Below the pieces are notes generated by a model. It had not been told where the DNA came from. It did not search any database and saw only the letters and a program-made list of their open reading frames with translations. Made by a program: the position numbers and the translations under genes. This document shows positions 1 to 14,200 of a DNA stretch of 64,000 nt, in pieces. The DNA comes from Abelmoschus esculentus (lineage: Eukaryota > Streptophyta > Magnoliopsida > Malvales > Malvaceae). Numbering within the stretch: the first letter of the stretch is position 1; each line of letters begins with the position of its first letter. The stretch covers positions 22,831,001 through 22,895,000 of the forward strand of contig JAUCBN010000006.1 of assembly GCA_035048815.1 (NCBI GenBank). The letters run 5' to 3'.

Positions 1-3000
1 TCTTGTGGCACTAACCACGTCAGCTCCATATTTTTTCAACGCACCAGCAGCAACTTTCAGGTTCACATTGTTGTCATCTACAATTAAAATTCTTCGTCCA
101 AGAAGAAGATTCCGAAGAGTCAAGCTTGGTAGCTCCCCATTACGGGGATTCTCTTTGTTTCCAATTCCCAAAGCTCGTTGTAGTGATGCCGCTAACATGC
201 TAGCTCTCAACGGCTTCGAGATGATGGTCAAGTCACAGGCACCAGTAGTAGTATTTTGTCTGGAAGAATTGATAGAATTAGACAAAAGGAATACCTTTGG
301 AGGGGTACCATGACCTATCTTCTCCAAGTTATTGATGAAGAGACCCGAACTGTTTTGATCTCTATCCCAAACATCTTGTTCGATGAGAACCATGTGGATT
401 ACATTATTCCCCATGTTTACAGTAGATAAACCTGATTTCCAATCAGAAACTACTTCAACCTGAATTCCCAGACGTTGAATATGATATGTTGACACCTTGG
501 CCCGGACAGGTCTAGGATCCAAAACTAATGCTCTCATCCCATGCAACTCTGAGGAAACAGAACTAGACTGACTGTTGATTTGCTGGCTCTTGAACTCCTT
601 TGAACTAGAGCAGCCACTAGCGAAAACGGCAGTAAATGTGAAGGTCGAACCAACCTTCGGAATGCTAACAAAACCAATTTCTCCATTCATTAGACCAACC
701 AAACACTTGCTTATGCTTAATCCAATACCCGTGCCTCCATGTGTTCGAGAAATAGAAGGGCCAACTTGCATAAAAGGAGTGAAAACACGAGGTTGCGCTT
801 CTTGGGGGATTCCTTCTCCTGTATCTTCAACTGATACAATAAGATTAATTCTGTCAGAGAAAGGATGCATGGATCCTTCTTGACCAAAGGTTCTAAATCC
901 TTTCCAGCTCTGACGTCTATCTGCGACAGGGAAACCACTCAAGGTGTTCTTTGATGAACGTTCTGTCTCAACTTCTATTGAATCAATCACCTCCTCCACA
1001 AGATGAACAGTAACAAGGATGTGCCCTTTCTCGGTGAACTGACAACAGATAAGTGAATTACAAGTTCATTGATGCCAAAGCATAGTTCAGATAAAACTAA
1101 ACTCACAAGTTTTATATACGTTAAAGGATAACCAACCACATACTTTAATTGAGTTTCCCATGAGATTGGTGATGATTTGTCTAAACCTCCCTGGATCACC
1201 AATTAGCATCTCAGGCACTCTGTCAGAGATGTAAACAGCCAACTGCACTCGCCCCCACAAATTGATTTCTCATTAAACTCTTGGATGAACACCATATAAA
1301 GGGTAAAATATAAAGAAATGACAGATGAGAGAAGGAGATGAAGGCAATTGGATGAATTGGTGTCTCACCTCTACTCCTTTGTCCTGAGACTTCCCAGAAA
1401 ATAGTGACAACACATCATCCAAGATGGCTCGTAGATCAAACTGCACCTCCTCAAGCTCCAGTTTACCATATTCAATCTTAGCCTGATCCAAAACCTCATT
1501 TATAAGTGCAACCAGTGCCTTTCCACTAGCTTGTGCAGTTCTGACATAATCTAGTTGTGTAACATCTAAATCCGTGTCCATAAGCATATCCAACATTCCT
1601 GAAAAAAAAAGAATATCATTTCAATGATAAGAAAACCATACTCTCTACTATTTAATTAATTTAATTCTATAAAGTATAATCATAAAATGCTTGAAATAAC
1701 AGAAATTTTCAAGACTCACCAAGAACACCATTCATTGGGGTTCGGATTTCATGGGAAACCGTGGCAAGAAACTGCAAAAAGGTCACAAATAATTAAGACC
1801 AAACATCCATGACATGTCAAAAGGGTTTAAGAGTATAAATCATATTATTATATACCTGAGATTTGGCCACATCAGCTGCTTCAGCCTGTTTTTTAAGTTC
1901 CATCATCTTGTGGCAATCATCTTCCACCTTGGCAATTCGATTAACAGTTGCATAGAAGATATGCCCGACAAGTAGTGCAATTACAAGGATACCAATTGAA
2001 GTAGTTATTGCTACCCATGGCCATGGTGGCTTTTGCTTAAACCTATATACAGAACAAACTCAGTCGATGTACATACAAGTTCTTTATTTTTTGAAATGTT
2101 TTAAAGACTTTAGACCCTCTAGTAGATTGGGTTTATGGACATAGACTAACGGTTGAAATTTAAGAAAAAGGTTGACATATCATTTGCAAAGCTTGATTTA
2201 CTAAATCCCTAGGTGTTCAAGGATATAACATAATTTGATCAAAAATCAACAAGATAGGCCCATATCAAAGGGAAGATGAACCCCAAGACCCATATTAATA
2301 GATAATGTGAAATATATGAGTTACCTGCAACGCATCTCGTGCTTTCTGAAAGGATCTCCAAAATTAAGGTGGCTGACGTGCTCCAACCCATCAGTTGATG
2401 CATTAGAACCATACATACTGATAGGGTAAGACTGATTAGATGTGTCGAACACATTCACAAGGATTGTTTGTTTACTTGAAAGCTGTTGTAGCAACTTCTC
2501 CACTAGTGACTCAATATCGAACACTCCACCAAGATACCTGATAGAGCAATGAGGCATTATACGTGTTCTCTTTGACTATCATGAAATGGATCATCTTATC
2601 ATAGCTACTGATAAGGAGCATCCCATTCCTTCTTGTTAAAAAGATGTTCTCTTTTGTCTCTAGAGATGGGACGCATAATGAAATCATCTTCCCACTAATT
2701 TTCATAAAACAAGGAGACATTGATGAAACATTCTGTTTACTATTGTTTGTACCGAAAACATACCCATCAGTTGCTTGAATCCTCTCATTAGGAGTTGCAT
2801 TTGAGGGAAATTCTCTCTTGTAGACCGCAAATGTCAAAATAACTCCAAGACGGTTTGTTTTGAGTAACCTAAAAGGAGCTGTTAGCACCCCTTTTCCAGA
2901 TCTTCTTGCACGCAAAACGTTCTCACGATCTTCCTGTCAATACACAAGAAATTTAAAGTCAATATTTTTTTATTCAACCTGTGTTAAGGGTCTTAATAGA

Positions 3001-4133
3001 TGGAAATTTCTTGGTATTTTTCCAAACTAAGAAGTGATAAAAATCAACTCTTCAGTTCTGTTATGGTTAATAAAATTTAAGGTTTCTCTTCTCTTCTATT
3101 TTCTTTAATCAGAAATAGCACAACTTTTGGTGAAATTTATGACTATGGGCCATGGCTAGAAAATAGTAAAGGAACTTACATTTCCTGACAGCATATCAAG
3201 AGAAACCACATGTGAAACGATATCCTGGGCAAATATAACAGGAGCATATTCTTCCTGAATTGGTGATGGTTCAAGAGTATACATCCTTTTAATAGTCCAA
3301 CCCTGCTGCCTCTCGAATTGTTCCCTTTCAGAGTGGAGCACCCTTACGGCATATGCCACACCACTTGTGAGGGGCCTCTCGAAAGCAGTTCGTTCGGTGT
3401 ACCTCGCAAAAGTCCTCTACAGATTCTTAAAGTGAGTTTACTATGTCACACAACTGGTCATAATTCATACCACAAAACACACAAATCTCTTTTGTCTTAA
3501 TCTTAAATAACCATGCTTAAATAACACATTGATTTTAGCACGAGAAAAATGAAACATCGAACAACGGCAACCAAACACTTAATTATCTATCTCAAGTAGT
3601 TCTAGGATCCTATCCAAAAGTTACTAGAACAGGATACAGCATACCTGGTCAATTGCAGATGGGGTTTTGCCATGGTGGAAAGTTGAGATCAAAATAGACA
3701 TAGCCTGGATATGGTTCATGCTTACATTAAACTGATCCTGCAACATCCTAGCTCTCTCATCACACATGCTCGCGAGCGTCTCCTTGCGCTTCTCAGTAGC
3801 ATGAGAGCTCATATAACAGAAGACCCAAACAGAAGCCAAGGTCCAGCCAATCACCCATGAGAACAAGAGCTTTCTCCACCAGGACTTGTAATCTCTCTTG
3901 GAACCAATGAATTGGTAGTACTGATGGTGAATCTTGAAGCTGAAGTTAGAGACTTTATCCCAACATTTGAACCACATCTTGCTACCACTATCACCAAGGA
4001 TGCCAGCCTTGGGGTCTTTAAATTCACCATTAATGAACCAGTTCATCGAGATCGTAGATGCTATCCAGCAACATAACATCCAAACCAGATGCCCCACCTT
4101 TAAACCAAACCCAATAACATGAAACAGGCTCAT
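1..4133 (-). CDS. AHK3: Cytokinin receptor histidine kinase, AHK3 type (3'-truncated by window)
   Basis: CHASE-domain hybrid histidine kinase that senses cytokinin and starts the His-Asp phosphorelay to AHP and ARR proteins, acting at the ER and plasma membrane. Nine exons on the minus strand: 3645-4133, 3180-3416, 2764-2933, 2325-2537, 1856-2042, 1720-1771, 1369-1598, 1144-1242 and 1-1038. All junctions are GT-AG and together give 905 open codons. Order of domains: N-terminal hydrophobic segments in exon 1; CHASE domain (exons 1-4, e.g. GWTIKRMYTLEPSP); second membrane span (exon 5); phospho-acceptor H-box SHEIRTPMNG (exon 6); ATP-binding N box (NLMGNSIK), G1 (VEDTGEGI) and G2 (GGTGIGLSI); a pseudo-receiver; then the start of the true receiver (RRILIVDDNNVNL). 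The rest of the receiver, with its phospho-aspartate, lies before base 1. The start MSLFHVIGFG resembles Arabidopsis AHK3 more than AHK2 or AHK4 (from memory). Confidence 0.95.
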
Positions 4134-4940
4134 CCAAGAAACTGTGACCTATTAACAGCTAAGTAAATGATATACAGTAAACCCCAGATGTCAAATCTAT
4201 AAAAACTGTCTAGTAAAATCCAACATCACCAGAAAATCTCAAGAACCTTGGGATAAGAGAATAAATGAAATAAACTCCAAATGAACTACAAGACAGAGAT
4301 TGGTTGGAAGGAGTTGTACCCGAGCGGGAAAGAGAGAAAAAAGGAACAAAAGATGCTATCTTATCTATGAAATGCAAGATATAATAAGACCTGGAATTGA
4401 GGAAGATCACAATTACCATAAAAAGGGAAAAAAAGAATCAAAGAATCCCTCAAGATTCCAACTTTCGATTTTCTAACAACCACCCAAATTCCAGAACAAG
4501 AAGAATGAGCCAAAACTGTCCAGAAAACAAAGGGGTTCCAGAAATTAGATATCAAATCAATGAAAACTTAGCTATAGTTAATCTCCCCTCAAGGCAAAAG
4601 AATCAGACAAGAAATCCTTAAATTCCTACAATCAAACATGTGGATATTAATGTTTGACACCCCACAGAACTAAATAGCAGCATCCTCCTGTATAGATCTA
4701 TGAACAGAATTTTGGAGCAAAAATAAGATTCAATACAGATTAAATCTTATTAGTCACTTAAAAGATGACACTACCCTTCAACAAGTTGCTGTTGGAGATT
4801 AAAAAACAGAACATAACTGAAGTGAATTAATGAACATTTAAGATTGAAAGAATCTGCGAAAGAAGATGAGAAGTATTTGGTTGTAGAAATGTCTGTCTGC
4901 TACCATACGCCATTATCTCTATCCATACCAGTCATGACAC
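4134..4940 (-). promoter_or_regulatory. Probable 5' leader and promoter side of the AHK3 gene
   Basis: No coding frame of note. The minus strand has a possible acceptor (ending GGTCACAG) just upstream of the AHK3 start, so a leader intron is plausible. A pyrimidine-rich minus-strand stretch near 4860-4930 could hold the transcription start. The exact leader exons cannot be fixed without transcripts. Confidence 0.35.
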
Positions 4941-5920
4941 GTCAACACCCCAACCCCATTAAATAATAATAACAATAAATCATGATTTTTGGGTTGTTTA
5001 TGCAGGTTAAACTCTGATTAATTACTTGTCCAGCAATGAGAATCTCTCTTTTATGACTTTATTTCTAAAATTATTTATCACTATTATGGTAAGGTTAAAT
5101 TTTCTGATAAGTCCTTGTACTATAAATTGAATGAAAAATCATCCCTTTACTCTAAGAATGAGCAATTTAGTAAGTGTGCATTTAATTTTAAAAAGCTTAC
5201 GAGGCCTAGTTTTATTTGAATGTCATGCATTTAATTTATCGTTTGAGTATGTTTTATAATAATTAATTATGGTTATAGTTATTACTTTACATATTATTTT
5301 GATCGGACATTTAAATAATCATTTAAATCTTAACCCTAAAATACCCCTGAAAATTATTTATACAATCAATGTATTAATTATTTTACCATTTTACACTCAG
5401 AGTAATTTTCTAAATAAATTTGTATCTTTCGTGTGTTTTCATCTCAATTTTCATTCTTTTTATTATTCATAATATAAAAAATACTCTTTCAAAAAAAATC
5501 AACAGCAAGTCTAAATCGAGGAGAATTTCAAAATATATTATGACTGGAAAATTTAATTTAAAAAATATTGTTTTTACTTTTTTATTTTATATTATGTTGT
5601 GATTTATTATTGAGTCTAGAAGATCGATTTTTTTTAACCCATCTTTAAACAATGAATTAATAAAAATAATAAACACTGTTTAAAAATGAAAAAATTAATC
5701 AGTCTTTAAATAGTATTTTTAACTCAAGTATTATCTTAATAGTATTTTTTAATAAAATAAATTTTTAAAAAAAATATTATTTAAAGACATATTTTTTAAA
5801 GACGGGTTTTGTTTCATCCTGTCTTTGAATAATATTTATTATTTTTATTAATTTACTATTAAAAACGATTTAAAAAAAAAATCAATATTCTAAACTTAAT
5901 GATAAATCATAATATAAAAA

Positions 5921-5937
5921 TATATATATATATATAT
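5921..5937. repeat. (TA)n microsatellite
   Basis: Uninterrupted alternating TA in intergenic DNA. Similar runs occur at 7370-7386 and at about 40178-40193 (the latter in a TOM20 intron). Confidence 0.8.
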
Positions 5938-6511
5938 TTTTTGAATTGAAATTTTCGGTGACAATATTTTTATAATTTCTCCATAAACCGTTGCTATAAA
6001 TTTAGTTTTTATATTGAAAAATTGTTTGGTATCAACGAACTCCTAGTACAAATATTAATTACCGATGGTTAAAACAGTGAAGCGGTGGAGATAAGAATCG
6101 GACAAAGGGCACTTGAATCAAGGCAGACAAGCAGTGTCATGAAAGCGGTGATTAAGCCATCACTACTTCCTGCTCTATCGCGTCTTTACTTTTAGACTCT
6201 CAGCTCACTGGCGGGGACTCTGCCAGATGGCGACAGGACAGTTCCACGTCAGATAGGATTACACATCGTTTCTATCATAATCACATCCAATACTGTCATC
6301 ACACGTGTATTACTCCATAATTAAAAAATACTAAATAAATATAACTCAATACATTAATTTCCTAATAATATTAACTCATTTTATTTATTTTAAAAATAAT
6401 ATAAAATTTATTATTAAATTAATTCATAAATAATACGATGAGTTGAACTCATGTAACAAAATTTGCTCCGTTGATTTTTTAATTATTACACTTGACACGT
6501 TTTCTATATGC

Positions 6512-6517
6512 CACGTG
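6512..6517. promoter_or_regulatory. G-box CACGTG
   Basis: The palindrome sits in GCCACGTGTTA, the form bound by bZIP and bHLH factors and by ABA-response factors. A second copy is at 6302-6307. Both are more than 1.3 kb upstream of the AHK3 leader, so a role is only a possibility. Confidence 0.3.
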
Positions 6518-9500
6518 TTAAATGACGGCCGCTCTGTCTTTTTCTCTTTTTTTTTCCCCTTTATTTTGTTGGCTTGTGTATTTTCTGTATCCAACACCTT
6601 TTTACCATGAAGCTTTATTTTTATTTATTTATTATATTTAAAATAAAAAAAGTAAAGTTATAGTTTTAAAATATTAAATCTTAAATTTTAATTTACATAA
6701 ATTTATATATAGAAATTACTTTACCGTTTTAGACGACATAAACCCGACCGATCTCGAAAGATTCCCCTTCACCGTTTAAAATTTTAAAGACATGAAAGCT
6801 GGATGTTTGATTTTTTCATTTTCCTGTCCATAAACTCAACTGCCTGGCTTCCGTCTGGGATCCCAACATGAAGCCCCACAAGCTGGTAGGCTTAATCAAA
6901 TACATTTCCCTTGCTTATTTTTCAACTAGCTTGCGAATTTTGTGCACACCGCCAGGCAATTTGACACCTGGAACTTAATTAATTAAATAATTAACTAGTA
7001 ATACAAACAATTAAGATTTATTAATGATAATCCCCCAATGAAAGTCATGCCTGCAGCGACAGACAGGACAAATAAAAATCATACATGTGTCATTTTATGT
7101 CTTTAAATACGCTTCAACACTAAAATAATAGGCTTAAAGAGTTAGGGGGAGATATAAGGACAAAGTTCAAAATTTATAATGTATGGTTTAATTTTTAGAG
7201 TTAAAATATTAAAATATAAATTATAAAACTTAAAATTTATAGTATTAAAATATATATAACAATACCAAAAACAAGTGATTTTTTTGTTCGTTTACGGGTT
7301 CGATTAATTTATGAGTTGGCAAGAAAATAATTGTCAGTAAAAAGGTAAAATGTTCTTTTAACTGAGGTAATATATATATATATATAAACGAACCTAAAAT
7401 TTTATGTAAGTATATAAATTATCAAAAAAAATATATTAAAAATATAGAGAATTTAAAATTATAAAAATTTAAGAGGTATGAATTAAATTATTAATAAAAA
7501 TATATATATAATATAAAAAATTAAAATTTTTAAGAGGTGTGACTGTCCAACGTTTTTAAATTTGTCTCTATATTTATTTAAAGTAATTGATTACTTTATA
7601 ACTTAAAATAATATCAATAATCGATCGATCAATTTAATATTAAAGAATAAAATTGGGAGATAAAATAATGACAGGAGCATGTTTTTTCATGTTTCCCAGC
7701 TTTGTCTTATATACAATAAATAAATAAATAAATTTAATCGTATTAAATAACAAAGACTTTGATGACATTTTAATACTAATAATTAAGAAGAAAAATAATG
7801 CCAAAAATATATTTAGTTATTTTAATATTTCCTTTCATAATGTTAATTCATATGCTTTGACTAAAACTAAGATGAGTTATATTTTAAAAAAATATTTAAT
7901 TATTTTTAAATAACCATAATTCCAAATCAGTGACCAAACATTTCATATATATTAAACAAAAGGAAGTTTGTTCAAACACGAGAAATAAATAAATAAATAA
8001 AAACTCAGTTTAGGTTAAACGTGCAGAGAGTGAAAGCAAAAGTGGACGAAAATTTTGAATGTGTCACCAGGAGATTAATTTAAACAGACTTTGGTTATTC
8101 TCATAAACCCTAGCAATTGTCGTATTGTTATTATAATGCTGGCAGGCGTCAGAGATTACGGCATCGCCGCCCAAAGAGGAGCTGCTGCCGTCATCACGGA
8201 GGTGGAGGAATAAATAAAAGGGGGTTGTCTAAAGTAGACATCTCTCCATTTAATCTAAAAAACCCAATCATCTTCCATGTTTAAACACGTTTAATTTGTA
8301 CTAATTTTGTTTTGTTTTTGCAATGCCACGTCAGGTAACTCGCTTTAATACGTGTTTTACGAAAAATTATATCATGGGTCCGGTTCACCACGTTAGTCAT
8401 GATTACATTCAATTATAACCACTCTAATCTTTAATTTATTTTATTCGATCATTAAATCTTCATTCATAATTTCTATTTCATTTTAAAAATATAATTTTTG
8501 AAAATTATATTAATTACATGGTTGATTAGTAGTGTAATGGTGATTTTCATTGGTTAGGGACCATGAGTGATATCGTGAGCCGAACTTATGATATAATCTA
8601 TCGTGTTTGATAATTATATGAATCTTAATTATATTTATAATTAAAAGATTAATTATAAAACATCAAACTATTTATCATTGAATCAGATATGGATCGATAA
8701 TTTTAATAAAAGTATCATAATGATTGAGTTATATTTTTATATCAAACTCTAATTTTGATTGAGTTATTTTCGAGATAATCTACTTTTTTTTCTAAAATTA
8801 TTATAAAAATATTATGATTATATTTGGGTTATAACCTACTTATGTATATGTAAAGTTAGAAGTTTTTTACGTTTTTCGAATCGTTTGATGAGTAGAATAA
8901 ATTAAAATTTTATATTATTTTTTAAGTAATAATCCTCTTATAATCTATTGTTAATCTCAATCATTTTTTTAATTAAATTAACGATATAAAAATATTAAAA
9001 CTATGACATTAAAATAAATAAGTATTTTATTTGATTATTTTAATTTTACTTAATGAAAAATATGATAAATAAAAAAAATCGTCCAAAAATTCATCCTACC
9101 AATTCGTTCCATCCCCAATCAAGTTGCTTTGCGTGGTGCAATAAAAACCATCCGATATGCTGACGTAGAAAGCACAGATGCCAGAGGAAGCTTTTATTTT
9201 ATAAGCTAGTGATTAGATTAATGAGTTAGGGGTTATATTTTTTAAAAAAATTATTTAAGAAAAGATCTTTTTATTTTTATTGAATTTTAAATTTATAACT
9301 TAAAAATATAAACTAAAGATTGTTTTCAGAGTATTTATATATAAAAATAATTTTACTGTTAATAAATACTTTCTCGGAGTCTAATTAATTATATTTCATT
9401 AAAAATTAAATAACATTAATAATAAAAATTTTAAAGTTTTTATTAACCACCTGAAGAATTATACTTTAATATTTTTCCTCGAACATTTCCGTGGTGGACC

Positions 9501-9930
9501 AACGCGCACATTAGTTTATCATCGAGAATCCCACGCACCCGTTAATTCGTGTAAGAATTGGATGCCTCCACTTTCCACTTTCATAGATTGGTCGGAATTC
9601 ACCAAACCTTACTCTCCTTTTAGACTTAAAAGCTAAATAAAATACTAAAAAATATTTGTACCAAAAAAACACTATTAAAATAATTTGAAACATCATCAAG
9701 CATATGCTACGCCAATAATCTAAAATATTTAAATTCATATAAACATAAACTATATCCATCAATAATCAATCAAGTAAAATATTATATCTCTTAATTAAAA
9801 TTAATAATTTAATTAATTATTAACATTATAAATAGAGCATGTTTTCTTAAAAGATTTTTTGTAATATTTGATCTAATAATAAATTAACTATTAATAATTA
9901 TAATTTTTTAATATAAATTATAGTAAAGAT

Positions 9931-10334
9931 TAGGGGTGATAACGAGCCGAGTCAGGTTCGAGTTCGACTCAAAAATAATATTAATGGGTTCGGCTGGGTT
10001 CAAAGCTCGTCGGGCTTGGCTCCGGTTCGACTCAAAATAAAGAAAAAGTGCCTAATTTATTTTAATTAATTTTTTTTTTTAGAGTTTTCATATTTTATTT
10101 TAGTATTTTTCTTTTGTTAAAGAGATTACTTTCAGTTTATATGTAGTATATACATAATATAATTATTCCGAGCCTGTTCATAGCTTTCCGAGCCGAGCTT
10201 GAATCGGCTCCACTCATTAAGGTCTAGAGCTGAACCTGAACCTGAATCGAACTCCTCAAACCGAACTTTGATCGAACTTTAACCGAGTCAAACCCGAATA
10301 ATTCGCGAGTTGTTCAGATTCATTGTCACCCTTA
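9931..10334. mobile_element. Degenerate TIR element (AGGGGTGA ends)
   Basis: About 400 bp bounded by TAGGGGTGATAACGA on the left and, read inward from the right end, TAAGGGTGACAATGA. The interior has repeated GAGCC/GGTTCGA/GAGTCGA words unlike the flanks. No coding capacity and no clear target-site duplication, so it looks like an old non-autonomous DNA transposon. The ends resemble those of the element in a NUP54 intron at 54591-55027. Confidence 0.5.
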
Positions 10335-11203
10335 TTATTTTTTTAGACAATGTAAGTTCAAATTTAAAATTCGCCCTTACCTATATACTATATAGGCTCG
10401 CCTAACCGCCGCATGGTGCTCTTTTTGGATGACTCAACCCGCAATAGTTGCGCCAATCATAAGCCTTTCCCTTTCGGCTTTATCCAAACAATGCAAAACG
10501 AAAAACGGGAACTTCAATAGCATTTCAGGAACCTGTTCCTTAAACGTAAGTTCAGACACTTTCATACAAGGTAATCATGTGGTCTGAGACTACACACCAA
10601 ACATAAGGTTAGCCGTATATAGTGCACGCCTCTCTTCTTTTTCCCTGTTAAACTCATAGAAAAAGGGATGAATTTGGAACATAAAGACAATGTTTTGACA
10701 ACAAGATTTGATTATTGAATAGTGAAAAAATATGGACTAACACCTTTTTGTTTTACACGTGCCACGGTTTGATAATCGACTAGGCACCATGTCCATGTCT
10801 GGGTGGTGCAGAAAGCACTAGCAGGTTGCAGCAGTTCCAAATTCTGGCAATATACCATAAAGAATCCATCGACAGATGCCTTTTGAAATAGGGTGGTTCG
10901 GACATGGGTCCGCTCATCAGGTCACGATCTGCAGGCCAAGACAATGGTTGTTTCAATCGTTGTCGTTTCCAGCAAAAGAAAAAGGAGAAAAGGGAGACAC
11001 ACTAATGCTCCATTCTGCATTATTATCGAATTTTAAGCTTGAGTTTAGAAGTTGTGTTTGAGCAGAAGTTAAAGTGAAAAATTTAAAATACGAATGTCGA
11101 AAATAACTTGTTCGATGAAATATTTTTAATAGTTAATAGAAAAGTTATACGGAACGAAGCCTAACTAAAGAAAGAATACGTCAAAAATTATTTTTGAACT
11201 AAT

Positions 11204-11281
11204 ATTAATCTCGTTATTTGATTATTATTAATTGACAAAGACATTAATCTCGTTATTCGACTATTATTAATTGACAAAGAC
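11204..11281 (+). repeat. 39-bp tandem duplication (2 copies)
   Basis: Two adjacent copies of a unit starting ATTAATCTCGTTATT and ending AATTGACAAAGAC, offset by 39 bases, with only a few differences (e.g. TTGATT versus TCGACT). It is a local duplication in intergenic DNA. Confidence 0.85.
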
Positions 11282-14200
11282 GATAAATTTTGTGCATAAT
11301 TGTTATATGCTTTCACATCGGTCGTTATCATTAAAAATTTTATCGTATCAGTGATGAGTTAATTTTAGTGACATGATAAAACAAATAAAAAAGTAAAAAA
11401 TAAATTATTTATTCTAAAATTATATATATTTAAAAATTTTAAGTTATTTGTATTATCACGTCATTAAAATTAGCTCTTCGTCGTTTTATTAAAAATCCTA
11501 ATTTATTAAAAAAAATGACATATGGACACACTAACGCAGATGTTAATTATTTAACAACAAAATATCTAACATAAGAAAAATAAGTGATAATAACGATTTT
11601 ATTAATCAACAATAATCAAAAGGTAAAATTGATAAAATTAAAAAAAAAATAGTAACAATTTTAAAAGACTAATAACTTATGCTCTAAACCTTGAAATATA
11701 TATACTATCTTAAAATATTTAAATTTTATGTCTTAATTCTAATTTTTAAACTTAAATTTTTATTGTGGAATATAAATAAAATATTTAAAGAAGATAAATT
11801 ATTTTTATTCGTATAACTCCGTTAAACTAACTCGACTCTGTATCGTCTCACTTGGAAAGCAATATTGTTTGCATCATTTGGAGTAGGACCATACTCCTTG
11901 ACAAAATATCACATTATTGCAGAGCTACACACTGTCTCCAGATGTTAATGTTCGAAAACATGGGGTCATCGACTTTATCTGTACCTTTATTTTCCATTTC
12001 TTGTCGAGTACAGTTCATAAAATGACATCCATATATGGCTAAGAATTACAATAAAACAAATAGGAAAAAGAGGGTGCTTCAGAAATACTTACACGTGGAA
12101 CTTTGTCTCTGCATGTAATTTCAGGTCATATCCTTGCAAAAACTGCAGAGGAGTGATGCACCATTATACATAGTGACCTCTTCATCAGCAAAACTGAAAA
12201 GCATACGCATATTAGAGACAAAGTCAAGATTTGAAGTTAAAGAATTTAAAATATAAATATTTAAAAATAAAAAAAATAAATTTTAAAAAAAATTAAATAA
12301 AATAAATAAAATAAAAAATTGAAGATGAAGAACGATTACTCCTTTTACCTCACATAGTTTCGTCCCTGAGCCTGACACAACGGTTTTAAAGCATCTTTCC
12401 AGTCATGTTCATCAAACTAAGACGTAGTTGTATTAAACACGTATTTCACTGGGTACACAAATGGCTGCATAAATCCAACAAATAATAAACGGTTGGTTTA
12501 ACAAATAAAGCGTGACATCCTTTAAATAAGATGAAAAAATTTAAATCATAGCACTATGAATCAAACATAGGATGGTAATTTGATTTATCTTCGTTGGGTC
12601 TCTACCCGACTCGATCGGGGTAGGCTTTTATTTTAAAAAATTAAATTCGAGTTAGATGATCAAAAAATAAAATCAGGTTAGAGTCGGATTTAGAGTAAAA
12701 ATTTTCTGCCCCAATAAAATTATAGATTTATATATATATTATTATTATTAGATTGAGTCGAATTTTATTTTTTTACGATCAGAGTCGAGTCGAGAACGAA
12801 TAGGAGACTTAAATAAGGTATTTAATTAGGATAATTATACAATGTGTAAACAAAAAATTGTACCACATTAATCCATGATTTTGATTATATATAAATCGGC
12901 CATTCTAATTGCATAAATGTATGAGTGTTTTAAATTTAATTAAGGTCCATTTTATATAGGCCTCCTAAGGTATTTTCTTTTAATCTTTTCCCCACTCAAT
13001 GATTCTCCTTGAAGCACAATGGAGACAAAAACCAGATACAGCCCAAAGCAAAGACCTAGTTTGGAGCATGCAAGTAAGAAAAATATATATGATGATCCAC
13101 GGCCCACACCGCCGTTAGAGTTTATATTCTTTAAGCAAACTTAATTATTTAAATTTTAACATTATTGATAAAGTAAATTAAATTATAAAAATCATTTTAT
13201 TATTAATTATTGTATTTTAATTTAAAGTTATTAATAAATTAAATATCAATAATAATATTAAAATAAAAAAAAACATATTTAAAAGTATAGGTTATATAGT
13301 TTTAATGGATTAAATTAGACGGTATCACGAGTCCTTAATTAAAAAAATATATTAAATAAAATAAATTAAAATAAATTCATCTAATCGTGTGATAGCACAT
13401 GTCATTGTCTAATTGTTTGATTATTTTTATTTAATTAAAATTAAGACTAAATTGACATAATAAGTAAATAATAGAGACCAAATATAAAATTTTATAAATT
13501 CTCGCTAACTATATATTATCCATCCATCATTTCTCTGTCAAATTTTAACGATAATGGTTAAAAAAAATTAATTTAATAAGTTAAATTATTAAATTTTAAA
13601 TTATTTTAGTTCGATGATCAAAACAAATCACACCAATAATCCTATTATTTTTTATATAAATATAGATATAGGTAAATGACTATATTAACCCAAAAAGGGT
13701 ACATGTCAATGTTTTTTTGGTATTGAACAATATTGTAAACACAATTAAAGAGTTAAAAACTTAACTAGGGTTACCATTCTCAACCAATATTACATTACAA
13801 ACATAGTAGTAAACCCCAATCGAAGAGTTAAAAGTTAACCATGGTTAAGATTTCAAGCCAATTATTAAAATAAAAAAATGGTTAGGGATAACAGAGAAAT
13901 TGTAAACAAAAAACACAAAGAAAAGATCCATTCCATACCACTAAATCTCTATTTCTTAACGAGAAAAATAAAAACTTAATGGCTTTGGGTTATCAGAGAA
14001 AGGACTGTCCTGTTCAGGTTAAGACTTAAGAGGGGGATTTTGAGAAAAAAGGTCCAAAATTTGGGGATTTTCTAAAAAGGGTTTTGGTATAGAAAAAGTG
14101 TATAAACGGAAACAAAAAATGGTAATGGAGGAATGTACAACAAAAGAATGTTCCAACTTCAATCTACCAGCACTGTTCTTATTGTGAGGTATAAATTTCA

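Larger units (their letters stand above)
4941..14200. other. Gene-poor AT-rich intergenic region
   Basis: About 9 kb without a convincing gene. Contents: long A/T tracts, TA microsatellites (5921-5937, 7370-7386), G-box palindromes CACGTG at 6302-6307, 6512-6517 and 10756-10761, a small GC-rich island with a 25-codon frame at 8136-8213, a degenerate terminal-inverted-repeat element (9931-10334), a 39-bp tandem duplication (11204-11281), and an unannotated moderately GC patch at 10380-11060. Open frames of 60-83 codons here (e.g. 9511-9762 minus, 10876-11061 plus) show no recognisable protein. Confidence 0.6.

Noticed and set aside
2511..2763. Continuation of the AHK3 CHASE exon frame past TDG (minus)
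   Set aside because: It reads through an intron; the family sequence (YLGGVFDIESLVE) resumes after an acceptor at 2537/2538.
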